NCBI RefSeq assembly: GCF_008807415.1
Contig: NZ_CP043626.1
Coordinates: 1,612,001-1,676,000, forward strand
From: Pseudomonas denitrificans (nom. rej.)
GTDB taxonomy: Bacteria > Pseudomonadota > Gammaproteobacteria > Pseudomonadales > Pseudomonadaceae
Reading direction: 5' to 3'
Length of the DNA: 64,000 bases
Below, one piece after another: positions 28,442-36,940 of the stretch. The notes below the pieces were generated by a model, which was not told the DNA's origin, did not search any database, and saw nothing but the letters and a program-made list of their open reading frames with translations. Made by a program: the position numbers and the translations under genes. Positions within the stretch are counted from its first letter, which is position 1, and every line of letters begins with the position of its first letter.

Positions 28442-29458
28442 ATGAACGCCAAGAAATCCCTGCTCGCCGCCTCCCTCACCCTGGCTATCGGCAACGTCTT
28501 CGCCGCCGGCAATCCCACCGTCGAACACAACACCCAGGCCTTCCTCGAAGCCCTGGAAGCCGGCAAGGGCCAGCCCCTGGAAACCCTCTCGCCCAAAGAC
28601 GCCCGCGCGGTGCTGACTGGCGCCCAGGCTTCGGTGAAGGTCGATCTCTCCGGCACCCAGGTCAGCGAGAAGACCGTGCAGACCAATGTCGGCCCGGTGA
28701 AGCTGACCATCGTCCGCCCGGCTGGCGTGAAGGGCACTCTGCCGGTGTTCATGTTCTTCCACGGCGGTGGCTGGGTGCTGGGTGACTACCCGACCCACGC
28801 CCGCCTGATCCACGACCTGGTGGTGAACTCCGGCGCGGTTGCTGTCTACGTCGATTACACCCCGTCCCCCGAGGCGCATTACCCGGTCGCGATCAACCAG
28901 GCCTACGCCGCGACCCAATGGGTCGCCGAACACGGCAAGGAGATCAACGTCGACGGCAAGCGCCTGGCTGTGGCCGGCAACAGTGTCGGCGGCAACATGG
29001 CAGCGGTAGTCGCGCTGATGGCCAAGGACAAGGGCACGCCCAAGCTGCGCTTCCAGGCGCTGCTGTGGCCGGTGACCGACGCCAGCTTCGAGACCGGCTC
29101 GTACAACCAGTTCGCCCAGGGACACTTCCTCACCAAGCCGATGATGCAGTGGTTCTGGGACAGCTACACCACCGCCCCGAAACAGCGCGCCGAGATCTAC
29201 GCATCGCCCCTGCGCGCCACCACCGACCAGCTCAAGGGCCTGCCGCCGACCCTGATCCAGACCGCCGAATCCGACGTGCTGCGTGACGAAGGTGAAGCCT
29301 ACGGTCGCAAACTCGACGCCGCCGGTGTGGCTGTCACTTCCGTGCGCTACAACGGAATGATCCACGACTACGGTCTGCTCAACGTGGTGGGCAAGGTGCC
29401 CGCGGTACAGGCCGCCATGCGCCAGGCCGGTGAAGAGCTGAAGGTTCACCTGCAGTAA
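28442..29458 (+). CDS. Secreted alpha/beta hydrolase (hormone-sensitive-lipase type)
   Basis: 338 residues with a signal peptide (MNAKKSLLAASLTLAIGNVF, cut after AAA or AFA-like site). The oxyanion motif is FFHGGGWVLGDYPTHAR, the nucleophile elbow GNSVGGNMAAV, and the acid/histidine regions include SDVLRDEGEAYGRKL and GMIHDYGLLN. This is the HSL/GDXG esterase family. It probably hydrolyses small esters in the periplasm. SD AAGGAACCG precedes the ATG. It heads a same-strand cluster with an ABM-domain protein and an amidohydrolase; a shared catabolic role is possible but not shown. Confidence 0.9.
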   Translation: MNAKKSLLAASLTLAIGNVFAAGNPTVEHNTQAFLEALEAGKGQPLETLSPKDARAVLTGAQASVKVDLSGTQVSEKTVQTNVGPVKLTIVRPAGVKGTLPVFMFFHGGGWVLGDYPTHARLIHDLVVNSGAVAVYVDYTPSPEAHYPVAINQAYAATQWVAEHGKEINVDGKRLAVAGNSVGGNMAAVVALMAKDKGTPKLRFQALLWPVTDASFETGSYNQFAQGHFLTKPMMQWFWDSYTTAPKQRAEIYASPLRATTDQLKGLPPTLIQTAESDVLRDEGEAYGRKLDAAGVAVTSVRYNGMIHDYGLLNVVGKVPAVQAAMRQAGEELKVHLQ

Positions 29459-29531
29459 GCCGCTTATCCAACCAGCCGCTTTCCTCCCTCGCCGTCGGGC
29501 GGGGGAGGCCACTTCTCCGGAGGGAACCCCC

Positions 29532-30085
29532 TTGAGCCAGCCCACGCCGCAAGAATCCGTCACCCTGATCATCCGCCACCGCGCCCGCCCCGACAGCGTC
29601 GCCGCCTATGAAGCCATCCTGCGCGAACTGACCCGTGCCGCCAGCGAGTTCCCTGGCCATCTGGGCGTGGACGTGATGCGCCAGGGCGACCATTTCACCT
29701 CGGTCCTGCGCTTCGCCAGCGCCAATGAACTGCAGGCCTGGCTCGACTCGCCGCAGCGCCACGAGCTGATCGACCGCGCCAACCCGCACCTGATCGACGT
29801 CGAGCAGAAGGAACTGCACACCGCCCACGAATTCTGGTTCACCACCCGGACACCCCCCACAAGCAGCCACCGCGCTGGAAGCAGGCGGCCATCTCCTACC
29901 TGGTGATCCTGCCGCTGGTGATGCTGGTGCCGCAGCTCTGGCGCCCGCTGTTCGCCCAGGTCCCGCTGCTGGGCGGCTTCGTCCCGGCCAACATGCTCAT
30001 CGTCGCGACCATCGTCCTGCTGGTGGTCTACGTTTTCATGCCACGGGCCACGCGCCTGTTCTCCGCCTGGCTCAATGCCCGCTGA
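29532..30085 (+). pseudogene. Antibiotic biosynthesis monooxygenase (ABM) domain membrane protein, frameshifted
   Basis: The N-terminal part from TTG 29532 is an ABM domain (ESVTLIIRHRARPDSVAAYE; FPGHLGVDVMRQGDHF). It breaks after FTTRTPP. The continuation is in another frame: HKQPPRWKQAAISYLVILPL, then two membrane helices ending RATRLFSAWLNAR at 30085. The break is a run of six C at about 29852-29857; a seventh C restores one 184-residue protein with the ABM-plus-membrane architecture common in proteobacteria. Total length (554 nt) is one short of a multiple of three, which agrees. May be a sequencing deletion. Confidence 0.82.
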
Positions 30086-30104
30086 TCGAAAGAGGAACAT
30101 CGCC

Positions 30105-31942
30105 ATGTACGCCGACCTGATCCTGACCAACGGCCGCTTCCACACCGTCGACCGCGAGAAACCCGAGGCCACCGCCGTGGCCATCGCCGACGGCAAGTTC
30201 ATCGCCGTGGGCACGGAAGCCGAGGCCATGGCCTTCCGCGCCGGCGCCACTCGCGTCATCGACCTCAAGGGGCGCACCGCGATCCCCGGCCTCAACGACT
30301 CGCACCTGCACCTGATCCGGGGCGGGCTGAACTACAACCTCGAACTGCGCTGGGAAGGCGTGCCGTCCCTGGCCGACGCCCTGCGCCTGCTCAAGGAGCA
30401 GGCCCTGCGCACGCCGTCGCCGCAATGGGTGCGCGTGGTGGGCGGCTGGAACGAATTCCAGTTCGCCGAGAAGCGCATGCCGACCATCGAGGAACTGAAC
30501 CAGGCCGCGCCGGACACCCCGTGTTCGTCCTGCACCTTTACGACCGCGCGCTGCTCAACCGTGCCGCACTGCGCGTCGTCGGCTACACGAAAGACACGCC
30601 GAACCCGCCCGGTGGCGAGATCGTCCGCGACAGCAAGGGCGAGCCCACCGGCATGCTGGTGGCGCGGCCCAACGCGATGATCCTCTATGCGACCCTGGCC
30701 AAGGGGCCGAAGCTGCCGTTCGACTACCAGGTCAACTCCACCCGCCAGTTCATGCGCGAGCTGAACCGCCTGGGCGTCACCAGCGCCATCGACGCCGGTG
30801 GCGGCTTCCAGAACTACCCGGACGACTACCAGGTGATCGAACAGCTGGAGAAAGACAACCAGCTCACCGTGCGCATTGCCTACAACCTGTTCACCCAGAA
30901 ACCCAAGGAAGAACTGGCCGACTTCAAGAACTGGACCAGCAGCGTCCAGTACGGGCAGGGCAGCGACTTCCTGCGGCACAACGGCGCCGGCGAGATGCTG
31001 GTGTTCTCCGCCGCCGACTTCGAGGACTTCCTCGAACCGCGCCCCGACCTGCCCGGCACCATGGAAGCCGAACTGGAGCCGGTGGTGCGCCACCTCGTCG
31101 AGCAGCGCTGGCCGTTCCGCCTGCACGCCACCTACGACGAATCCATCTCGCGGATGCTCGACGTGTTCGAGAAGGTCAATCGGGACATCCCGTTCAACGG
31201 CCTGCACTGGTTCTTCGACCACTGTGAAACCATCTCGCCAAAGAACATCGAGCGGGTGAGGGCGTTGGGCGGCGGCATCGCCATCCAGGACCGCATGGCG
31301 TTCCAGGGCGAATACTTCGTCGACCGCTATGGCAAACAGGCCGCTGAGGCGACCCCGCCGATCAAGCGCATGCTGGCCGAAGGCGTGCCCGTTGGCGCCG
31401 GTACCGACGCCACCCGTGTCTCCAGCTACAACCCCTGGACCTCGCTGTACTGGATGGTCAGCGGCAAGACCGTCGGCGGCATGGAGCTGTACCCGGAAGG
31501 ACTGCCTCGCAGCACAGCGCTGGAGCTGTACACCCACGGCAGCGCGTGGTTCTCCAACGAGCAGGGCAAAAAGGGAATGCTCAAGGTCGGACAGATGGCC
31601 GACCTGGCGGTGCTCTCGGCGGACTACTTCAACGTGCCGGAGGAAGAGATCAAGGCCATCGAGTCAGTGCTGACCGTGGTGGACGGCCGCGTGGTGTTCG
31701 GCAGCGGCGACTTCGAACGCCAGGCGCCGAGCGCCATTCCGGTACTGCCGGACTGGTCGCCGGTAGCCAAGGTCCCCGGCCACTGGCGCCCGCAGGCGCC
31801 GCTGCAGAATGCCGTGCACCAGTGCGTCGGTTCCTGCGGCGTGCATGGCCACAGCCACGAACGCGCCCGCCAGTCGAGCGTACCGGTGAGTGATTTCCAG
31901 GGCTTCTGGGGCGCCTTCGGCTGTTCCTGCTTCGCCTTCTGA
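30105..31942 (+). pseudogene. YtcJ-like amidohydrolase, single frameshift
   Basis: The first part starts MYADLILTNGRFHTVDREKP and has the metal motif GLNDSHLHLIRGG. It is in frame to AAPDTP at about 30520. The remainder continues in another frame: VFVLHLYDRALLNRAALRVV, FRLHATYDESISRML, HWFFDHCETISPKNIER, GAGTDATRVSSYNPW, and a C-terminal extension rich in Cys/His (CVGSCGVHGHSHERAR). One extra G after CCCCG would restore TPVFVLHLYDRAL and give 612 residues. Family members are metal-dependent hydrolases (amidohydrolase_3), here likely cytoplasmic. Either recently broken or a sequencing indel. Confidence 0.85.
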
Positions 31943-31991
31943 CCCCACCAATGGCCCGCTCCTTGTAGGAGCGGGCCATGCCGCGACCTGC

Positions 31992-32190
31992 GGACAACGT
32001 CCGCGCTAACCGCCGCTGCATTTCCACCGACTGACTCTTTGTAGGATGGCGTGGAGCGCAGCGATACCCATCGATCCGTGCACCGACAGCATGGGTATCG
32101 CTTCGCTCCACCCATCCTACGTTTGCTCCAGCGGACTGCGTCCGCGTTGTTCCGGCGCGGGGTCTGTTGCAGGCATGGCCAGCTCCTACA
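31992..32190. repeat. ~200-bp composite repeat (copy 2)
   Basis: GGACAACGTCCGCGCTAACC through the palindrome 32041-32120 to CATGGCCAGCTCCTACA. Nearly identical to the unit 261 bp downstream and similar to that at 28091. Confidence 0.88.
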
Positions 32191-32252
32191 GATTGGCTCC
32201 ACGCTTCACTTGTAGGATGGGCGGGGGCGCCCAGCCCATGCCCGCGAACCGT

Positions 32253-32451
32253 GGACAACGTCCGCGCTAACCGCTGCGGCATTTCCACCGACGGACTCTT
32301 TGTAGGATGGCGTGGAGCGCAGCGATACCCATCGATCGGCGCACCATCAGCATGGGTATCGCTGCGCTCCACCCATCCTACGTGCGTGCCAGCGGACTGA
32401 GTCCGTGTTGTTCCGGCGCGGGGTCTGTCGCAGGCTTGGCCAGCTCCTGCA
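32253..32451. repeat. ~200-bp composite repeat (copy 3)
   Basis: Direct repeat of 31992-32190, including the palindrome 32302-32381. The linker 32191-32252 holds a variant TAGGATGGGCGGGGGCGCCC hairpin. No gene lies in 31943-32483. Confidence 0.88.
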
Positions 32452-32483
32452 GGCTGACCATGCGCTTACCCTGATGCCCGCGC

Positions 32484-33242
32484 TCAGAACCCCACCAACT
32501 GCCCCACGGCCTGCGCCTGCGGGTCATCGCTGCGGCTCACCAGCGCATAGTTGTAGCCGCCCTGGCTCCAGTAGCGCGCCAGCAGGTCGCCATCCGTGCG
32601 CTGCCCCTGCGGCAACATCTCGTGGCGCGGGCCCGGCGGGCGGATGAAGAAGGTCAACCGCCGCCCCTGACCATCCTCGTAGATCACCAGCGCCGCCGCG
32701 CCCTGTTCGGTCGCGAGCAAACGGGCGCCAACCGTCTTCAGGCCAACCTGCTCCAGCGCCGGCGGTGGTGGGGCGTCTTTAAGGTAGCGAGCCAGCCAGC
32801 CGCGCAGGTCGCCGCCATCACGCAAGTCCAGGCCGTTCTGGTTGGCAGCGGCAAACAAGCGGTAAGCCTGCACCGCGTCCTGCATCGGCACCATGCCGCG
32901 CACCATCGCGTCGCCGCGCATCTGCCAGCCGCCCATGCCGCCGACGCCCAGCGCAATCAGCAGGGCCGCCGCGGTGGCGAGGCGCGTGCGCCGGCGCTGC
33001 TGGATCTGCCGGCGAATCCGCGCCGGATCGAGCTGCTCGGGCAGCGCACCACGGGCCTGCCCGGCAAAGGCCGCGCGCAGTTGCTGGGCGTCCTGGCGCC
33101 AGCCTTCCACGCGGCGGGCGTCGTCCGGGTGGGCGGCCAGCCAGGCTTCCACCCATTGGCGGCGCGCCGGCTCCAGCTGGTCGTCGATGTAGGCGTGCAG
33201 ATCCTGTTCCTGGGGAGTGCCGTCGGGAATGCGTTCGTTCAT
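32484..33242 (-). CDS. Anti-sigma factor (transmembrane)
   Basis: 252 residues. The N-terminal cytoplasmic part (DLHAYIDDQLEPARRQWVEA, WLAAHPDDARRVEGWRQDA) is the ChrR/RsiW-like anti-sigma fold. A single membrane helix (LATAAALLIALGVGGMGGW) lies near residues 87-105, followed by a periplasmic domain of ~140 residues. It should hold the upstream-encoded ECF sigma factor inactive until a periplasmic signal, here probably oxidative, releases it. Its ATG overlaps the sigma gene stop by four bases, the standard coupling for such pairs. Confidence 0.9.
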   Translation of the reverse strand: MNERIPDGTPQEQDLHAYIDDQLEPARRQWVEAWLAAHPDDARRVEGWRQDAQQLRAAFAGQARGALPEQLDPARIRRQIQQRRRTRLATAAALLIALGVGGMGGWQMRGDAMVRGMVPMQDAVQAYRLFAAANQNGLDLRDGGDLRGWLARYLKDAPPPPALEQVGLKTVGARLLATEQGAAALVIYEDGQGRRLTFFIRPPGPRHEMLPQGQRTDGDLLARYWSQGGYNYALVSRSDDPQAQAVGQLVGF

Positions 33243-33748
33243 TTCAGTACCCGCAAAGAAGGAGTCGCCGCCTGTCCTTCGCTCAGCGCGCGCAGCGCCG
33301 TGCGGGCGCGCGACAGGCGGGACATGACGGTGCCCATGGGAATATCCAGTGCCTCTGCCACCTCGCGGTAGCTCAGGCCCTCGACGCTGACCAGCGTCAA
33401 CAGCGCACGTTGCTCGGCGGGCAGGCGCTCGAAGGCCTCCAGCGTCGAGCGGGCGCTGACGATGTCCTCGGGCGAGGCACTCACCGCGCTGTCCGCACCG
33501 AACAGGCTGAGCAGGCGCGCATAGCGTTTCGCCCGGCGCTGCCCGTCGATGAAGTGCCGGTAGAGGATCGAGAACAGCCAGGCGCGCAGGTCGCCGTCGT
33601 CGCGGCGGCCGGTCCAGGCCGACAGCGCCTTCTCCAGGGTCGCCTGGACCAGGTCGTCGGCGCTGCTCGCGCTGCGGGTCAGCGACAGCGCGAAGCGCCG
33701 CAGCCGAGGCAGCAGTTCGCGCAGTGAATGGTCGTCCAGTGAGTGCAT
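33239..33748 (-). CDS. ECF-type RNA polymerase sigma factor
   Basis: 169 residues from the ATG at 33748. Region 2 is visible as SADDLVQATLEKALSAWTGR, then DLRAWLFSILYRHFID. Region 4 is LPAEQRALLTLVSVEGLSYR, then EVAEALDIPMGTVMSRLSRA. The frame extends far upstream through the divergent operon, but that extension has no coding character. It is divergent from the catalase-like operon, and both transcription units share the same GGGAATA-N15-CGTC element, so this sigma factor most likely drives itself and that operon. Confidence 0.93.
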   Translation of the reverse strand: MHSLDDHSLRELLPRLRRFALSLTRSASSADDLVQATLEKALSAWTGRRDDGDLRAWLFSILYRHFIDGQRRAKRYARLLSLFGADSAVSASPEDIVSARSTLEAFERLPAEQRALLTLVSVEGLSYREVAEALDIPMGTVMSRLSRARTALRALSEGQAATPSLRVLK

Positions 33749-33783
33749 CGGGGCGCCAGGAGTGGGTGGGTTCGAGCGAGAAA

Positions 33784-33809
33784 GACGAATACTGCGGCGA
33801 TCTATTCCC
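33784..33809 (-). promoter_or_regulatory. Predicted ECF promoter of the sigma/anti-sigma operon
   Basis: On the minus strand GGGAATA (33809-33803), 15 bases, then CGTC (33787-33784), 35 bases before the sigma ATG. Same two boxes and spacing as the promoter on the opposite strand. Confidence 0.7.
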
Positions 33810-33842
33810 TTCGCGGGAAAAAATAATTTATTCGCCATCGGC

Positions 33843-33868
33843 GGGAATAACCCGTCGCACGGTGCGTC
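33843..33868 (+). promoter_or_regulatory. Predicted ECF promoter of the catalase-like operon
   Basis: GGGAATA (33843-33849), 15 bases, then CGTC (33865-33868), 42 bases before the srpA-like ATG. An overlapping CGTA at 33868 is an alternative -10. Confidence 0.7.
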
Positions 33869-33910
33869 GTACCGGCTCAACGCATTCAGCCTAAGCCTGA
33901 GGAGCTGGAA

Positions 33911-34957
33911 ATGACAGAAACACCGCCCACCGCACCCAACGTGCCCCTGCGCCTGGCCGCCATCGGCGCCGTGGTGCTCGGCGTGGCCGCCATATTCGCC
34001 TACGTCGCTGGCTGGCTCGACCCGCAGCGGCTCACCCCGGCCGGCGTGATCAACACCCTGGAACACAACAGCGGCGTCTACCCCGGCTACCGGCGCAACC
34101 ACGCCAAGGGCCTGTGCGTGATCGGCCACTTCGACAGCAATGGCGGCGCTGCCGGCCTGTCCCGAGCCAGCCTGTTCTCCGTCGGTCGCGTGCCGGTGGT
34201 AGGGCGCCTCGCCATTCCCGGCGGCAACCCCAAGGCCAGCGACGGCGCCGCGCCGATCCGCAGCCTGGCCCTGCGCTTCCAGCCGGCCGATGGCCAGGAG
34301 TGGCGCACCGGCATGAACGCCATGCCGGTCTTCGTCGTGCGTGACGTTGCCAGCTTCTACGCCCTGCAACAGGCCACCGCGCCACAGCCGGGCACCGGCA
34401 AACCCGACCCGGAAAAGGCCGGCGCCTTCTTCAAGTCGCACCCCGAGACCCAGGCCTTCCTCAAGTGGGCCAAGTCCTCCACGCCGTCCTCCAGCTACGC
34501 CAACAGCGCCTACTACAGCCTCAACGCGTTCTATCTGGTGAACAAGGAAGGCAAGGAGCAGCCGGTGCGCTGGTCCGTGCAGCCCGAAGCGCCGGTCGAG
34601 CCGCTGTCCGCCGACAAGCGCGGCGACGCCGACTTCCTCGCCGCCGAACTGGCCCAGCGCATCGCCGCCGGCCCGCTGCGCTGGCGCCTGCAGTTCACCC
34701 TCGGCGAGCCCGGCGACAGCACCGTCGACCCCACCCAGGCCTGGCCTGACAGCCGCCGCACCGTGGACGCCGGCGAACTGGTGATCGAGCGCCTGCAACC
34801 AGAAATCGGCGGCGACTGCCGCGACGTCAACTACGACCCGCTGATTCTCCCCGACGGCATCCGCGCCTCCGACGACCCTCTGCTCAGCGCTCGCTCGGCC
34901 GCCTACTCGGAATCTTTCAACCGTCGTACCCGTGAGCAGGCCCAGGAGACCCACTGA
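33911..34957 (+). CDS. Catalase-family peroxidase (SrpA-like)
   Basis: 348 residues. An N-terminal membrane anchor or uncleaved signal (LRLAAIGAVVLGVAAIFAYV) precedes a short catalase-like domain. The distal haem histidine lies in GYRRNHAKGLCVIGHFDSNG, and VPVVGRLAIPGGNPKASDGA, SLALRF follow as in SrpA-type enzymes. The proximal tyrosine region is probably SARSAAYSESFNRR. Such mini-catalases act in the periplasm on peroxides. Its stop overlaps the cytochrome b561 start by one base. Probable first gene of an ECF-controlled oxidative-stress operon. Confidence 0.87.
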   Translation: MTETPPTAPNVPLRLAAIGAVVLGVAAIFAYVAGWLDPQRLTPAGVINTLEHNSGVYPGYRRNHAKGLCVIGHFDSNGGAAGLSRASLFSVGRVPVVGRLAIPGGNPKASDGAAPIRSLALRFQPADGQEWRTGMNAMPVFVVRDVASFYALQQATAPQPGTGKPDPEKAGAFFKSHPETQAFLKWAKSSTPSSSYANSAYYSLNAFYLVNKEGKEQPVRWSVQPEAPVEPLSADKRGDADFLAAELAQRIAAGPLRWRLQFTLGEPGDSTVDPTQAWPDSRRTVDAGELVIERLQPEIGGDCRDVNYDPLILPDGIRASDDPLLSARSAAYSESFNRRTREQAQETH

Positions 34958-35517
34958 TGAAACCGACTTACTTCCCGCTCTCCCTGCGTGTGCTGCACTG
35001 GCTGATGGCCGTGCTGGTGCTTGCCATGCTGCTGATCGGCCTGGGCATGATCGCCAGCGTCTCCCCGCGCCATGCCGCGCTGGTTGCCATCCACAAACCC
35101 CTGGGCGCGGCGCTGCTGGTACTCGTACTGCTGCGCATCGTTGTGCGCCTGACCCAGCGCATCCCCGCACTGCCCAGCGACATGCCCGGCTGGCAACGCA
35201 GCGCCGCGCATCTCTCGCACCTGGCGCTCTACGGCCTGCTGCTGGCGCAACCGCTCGTGGGCTGGACCATGCAATCCGCTGGCGGCTACCCCGTCGTGCT
35301 CTGGGGCGGCTTCGAACTGCCCGCGCTGGTCTCACCCTCGGTACAGCTCCACACAATCCTGCGTAGCGCCCACACCTTCATCGCCTACGCCTTGCTCGCA
35401 ACCATCCTCCTGCACCTCGCCGCCGCGCTGTTCCACGGGCTCATCCGCCGCGACGAAGTCCTCCCGAGCATGACCGGCGCACCCATGCCGTGCAGCTCCA
35501 GCGAGGACCGGCCATGA
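34957..35517 (+). CDS. Cytochrome b561
   Basis: 186 residues with four hydrophobic helices. Histidines suitable as haem b ligands are in LRVLHWLMAVLVLAM, ALVAIHKPLGAALLVL, HLSHLALYGLLLAQP and RSAHTFIAYALLATILLHLA. The protein carries electrons between the quinone pool and a periplasmic acceptor, here presumably the SrpA-like peroxidase encoded immediately upstream. Start and stop overlap both neighbours. Confidence 0.9.
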   Translation: MKPTYFPLSLRVLHWLMAVLVLAMLLIGLGMIASVSPRHAALVAIHKPLGAALLVLVLLRIVVRLTQRIPALPSDMPGWQRSAAHLSHLALYGLLLAQPLVGWTMQSAGGYPVVLWGGFELPALVSPSVQLHTILRSAHTFIAYALLATILLHLAAALFHGLIRRDEVLPSMTGAPMPCSSSEDRP

Positions 35518-35756
35518 AGCGCTTGTTCGCTGCCGCCTGCCTATTCACCTCCTGCGCGGCCCTCGCCGCGCAGGACGCGCCACCGGTACAGGACTACCAC
35601 TACGGCCAGAAACTCGACATCAAGCGCGTGGTGCAACAGCCGGACCTGGGGTTCTGCGGGATTCGCGAAGTGGAGATGACCTACGAGGACAGCGCCGGGC
35701 AGCGGCATACATTGCGGTATCCGGTGTGGGGGCAGGAGTGTGGGAATGAGAATTGA
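35514..35756 (+). CDS. DUF2790 family small periplasmic protein
   Basis: 80 residues with a signal peptide (MKRLFAAACLFTSCAALAAQ). The mature part VQDYHYGQKLDIKRVV, then CGIREVEMTYEDSAG and YPVWGQEC, matches DUF2790, common in pseudomonads. Two mature cysteines could form a disulphide. The ATG overlaps the cytochrome b561 stop by four bases, so it is the last gene of the operon. Function unknown; operon context points to envelope oxidative or metal stress. Confidence 0.82.
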   Translation: MKRLFAAACLFTSCAALAAQDAPPVQDYHYGQKLDIKRVVQQPDLGFCGIREVEMTYEDSAGQRHTLRYPVWGQECGNEN

Positions 35757-35815
35757 ATGGTAATGGGGCGGGGGCTATATGGCCCCCATCTCGCTTTCAG
35801 GGAAATGCTGAAGCG

Positions 35816-36349
35816 CTATTTACACGTCGATTCGATATCAACGTTCAGATAGAGGTACAAGTGCCCCACAGTCGCTCCCTTACTCTTCATGAAGAGATTG
35901 ATGCCTTCGATGCCGTAGCAGCGTTCAATCTGGAACGTCTTGCCATCGCCTGTGGCAGAAATGGTTCCTGAATTGAGCCTCTTTACTGAATCTGCGTTCA
36001 AAATAGCGGTGCCGGTAACATGGGCCGAAAGCCCAAGACTTCTTGATGGCATCCGATAGGTGTAGATGGGCGCTTCCTGATCCGCCGCAGAAACTCGGCC
36101 TGTTGACTCGACCTCCTTGAATGAGTGGCCCGAAAGTCGCTGGCAGCATATTCCCTCGCCGGAATCTGATAGGTACTCAATATCAATGGTTGATGACCTG
36201 TTGATCTTCTGTGGGGAGGATAGCGTGAAGTAACTTAAGTGTGCCGTCGGAGAGGGTTCGATAAAGGCAATTCCTAGTGGTTGTGCCTGGCAGCTAATGG
36301 TCTGCGTGCCTGCCAGTATGAATGATATGGCTATGCGTTTGGCTGACAT
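35816..36349 (-). CDS. Secreted hypothetical protein, T6SS islet orphan
   Basis: 177 residues with an N-terminal signal-like segment (KRIAISFILAGTQTISCQAQ). Mature cysteines occur in EGICCQRL, IERCYGIEGI and a C-terminal STCK. No family recognised. Base composition is lower in GC than flanking core genes. It is on the same strand as, and last after, the PAAR effector, its candidate immunity gene and a broken gene. An additional periplasmic immunity protein is a reasonable guess; nothing in the sequence proves it. Confidence 0.55.
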   Translation of the reverse strand: MSAKRIAISFILAGTQTISCQAQPLGIAFIEPSPTAHLSYFTLSSPQKINRSSTIDIEYLSDSGEGICCQRLSGHSFKEVESTGRVSAADQEAPIYTYRMPSRSLGLSAHVTGTAILNADSVKRLNSGTISATGDGKTFQIERCYGIEGINLFMKSKGATVGHLYLYLNVDIESTCK

Positions 36350-36470
36350 TCCAATTTTAATTTTTAGTTTTCCGTGTGTGGTTGTTATTTGACCTGCTGT
36401 GCCGGGTGGTTTGTTTATTCGTTAAGAATTACTCGAATAATATTTAGCCTTTCGCCTCGGGTGGCTACCT

Positions 36471-36940
36471 TCATGTGTTTTCTTTCTTGGTATACCGTGG
36501 AGTGCATAGGACGCTGCCGTCTATTGAGTAACTTGGTTCGAAATCGATTGGGAGGCTCTCTGCATAGTAATATGCCGCCTCTTTTTCAATGTAATTAACT
36601 AAGGCTATGCTTTGTTGTGGAGGTATAATTGTATGGACTGATGCGTAGTCTTTAATGCTTTAGATTTGTATGCTCCTAGGTTTTTGTAGTTTAGCTCTAG
36701 ACAGGTCTTAAGGGAGAGCCATTTCCAGCGCACTGGATAAGTTTTAGAAAGTATTTTCTCCTTCAGATATGGGGTTGTGTACCAATAGATGTGGGATGAA
36801 TCTCTCTTCCTCGGGCGTTCATTCCAACTAACGTTATCCCAGAGGCCAGAAGGTGCGTCGCCAAAAGCTTTGCTTTTGGCGCTTGTTTGTAAAGAGTTAC
36901 TTCTCCCATGGGCGAGCCTCTCTTTTGCTCTTGGAGTCAC
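36471..36940 (-). pseudogene. Broken AT-rich gene, frameshift relic in T6SS islet
   Basis: The first frame reads GLWDNVSWNERPRKRDSSHI, YWYTTPYLKEKILSKTYPVR, and so on to NYKNLGAYKSKALK. At about 36651-36653 the sense continues in another frame: DYASVHTIIPPQQSIALVNY, IEKEAAYYYAESLPIDFEPS, to KKENT and a TGA at 36471. One extra base in the AAA run joins the two halves into a smooth protein. The real 5' end is unclear, because the frame runs into the immunity gene. I do not recognise the family. It may be a leftover C-terminal toxin or immunity segment. Confidence 0.5.
36859..36881. terminator. Perfect hairpin after the candidate immunity gene
   Basis: CGCCAAAAGC-TTT-GCTTTTGGCG, a 10-bp perfect stem, 16 bases past the immunity gene stop on the minus strand. 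No long U-tract on that strand; on the plus strand it is followed by CTTGTTTGT. It lies inside the broken downstream ORF. Confidence 0.5.

Noticed and set aside
31943..32483. Possible CRISPR or tandem array
   Set aside because: The repeats are palindromic ~80-bp and ~200-bp units with only two tandem copies and no regular short spacers.
33749..35356. N-terminal extension of the ECF sigma frame to 705 codons
   Set aside because: It runs antisense through the catalase-like and cytochrome b561 genes and across the predicted promoters; no domain is recognisable.
36374..36598. 74-codon plus-strand ORF in the AT-rich islet
   Set aside because: The opposite strand holds the convincing relic sequence; the plus frame is low complexity with no SD.
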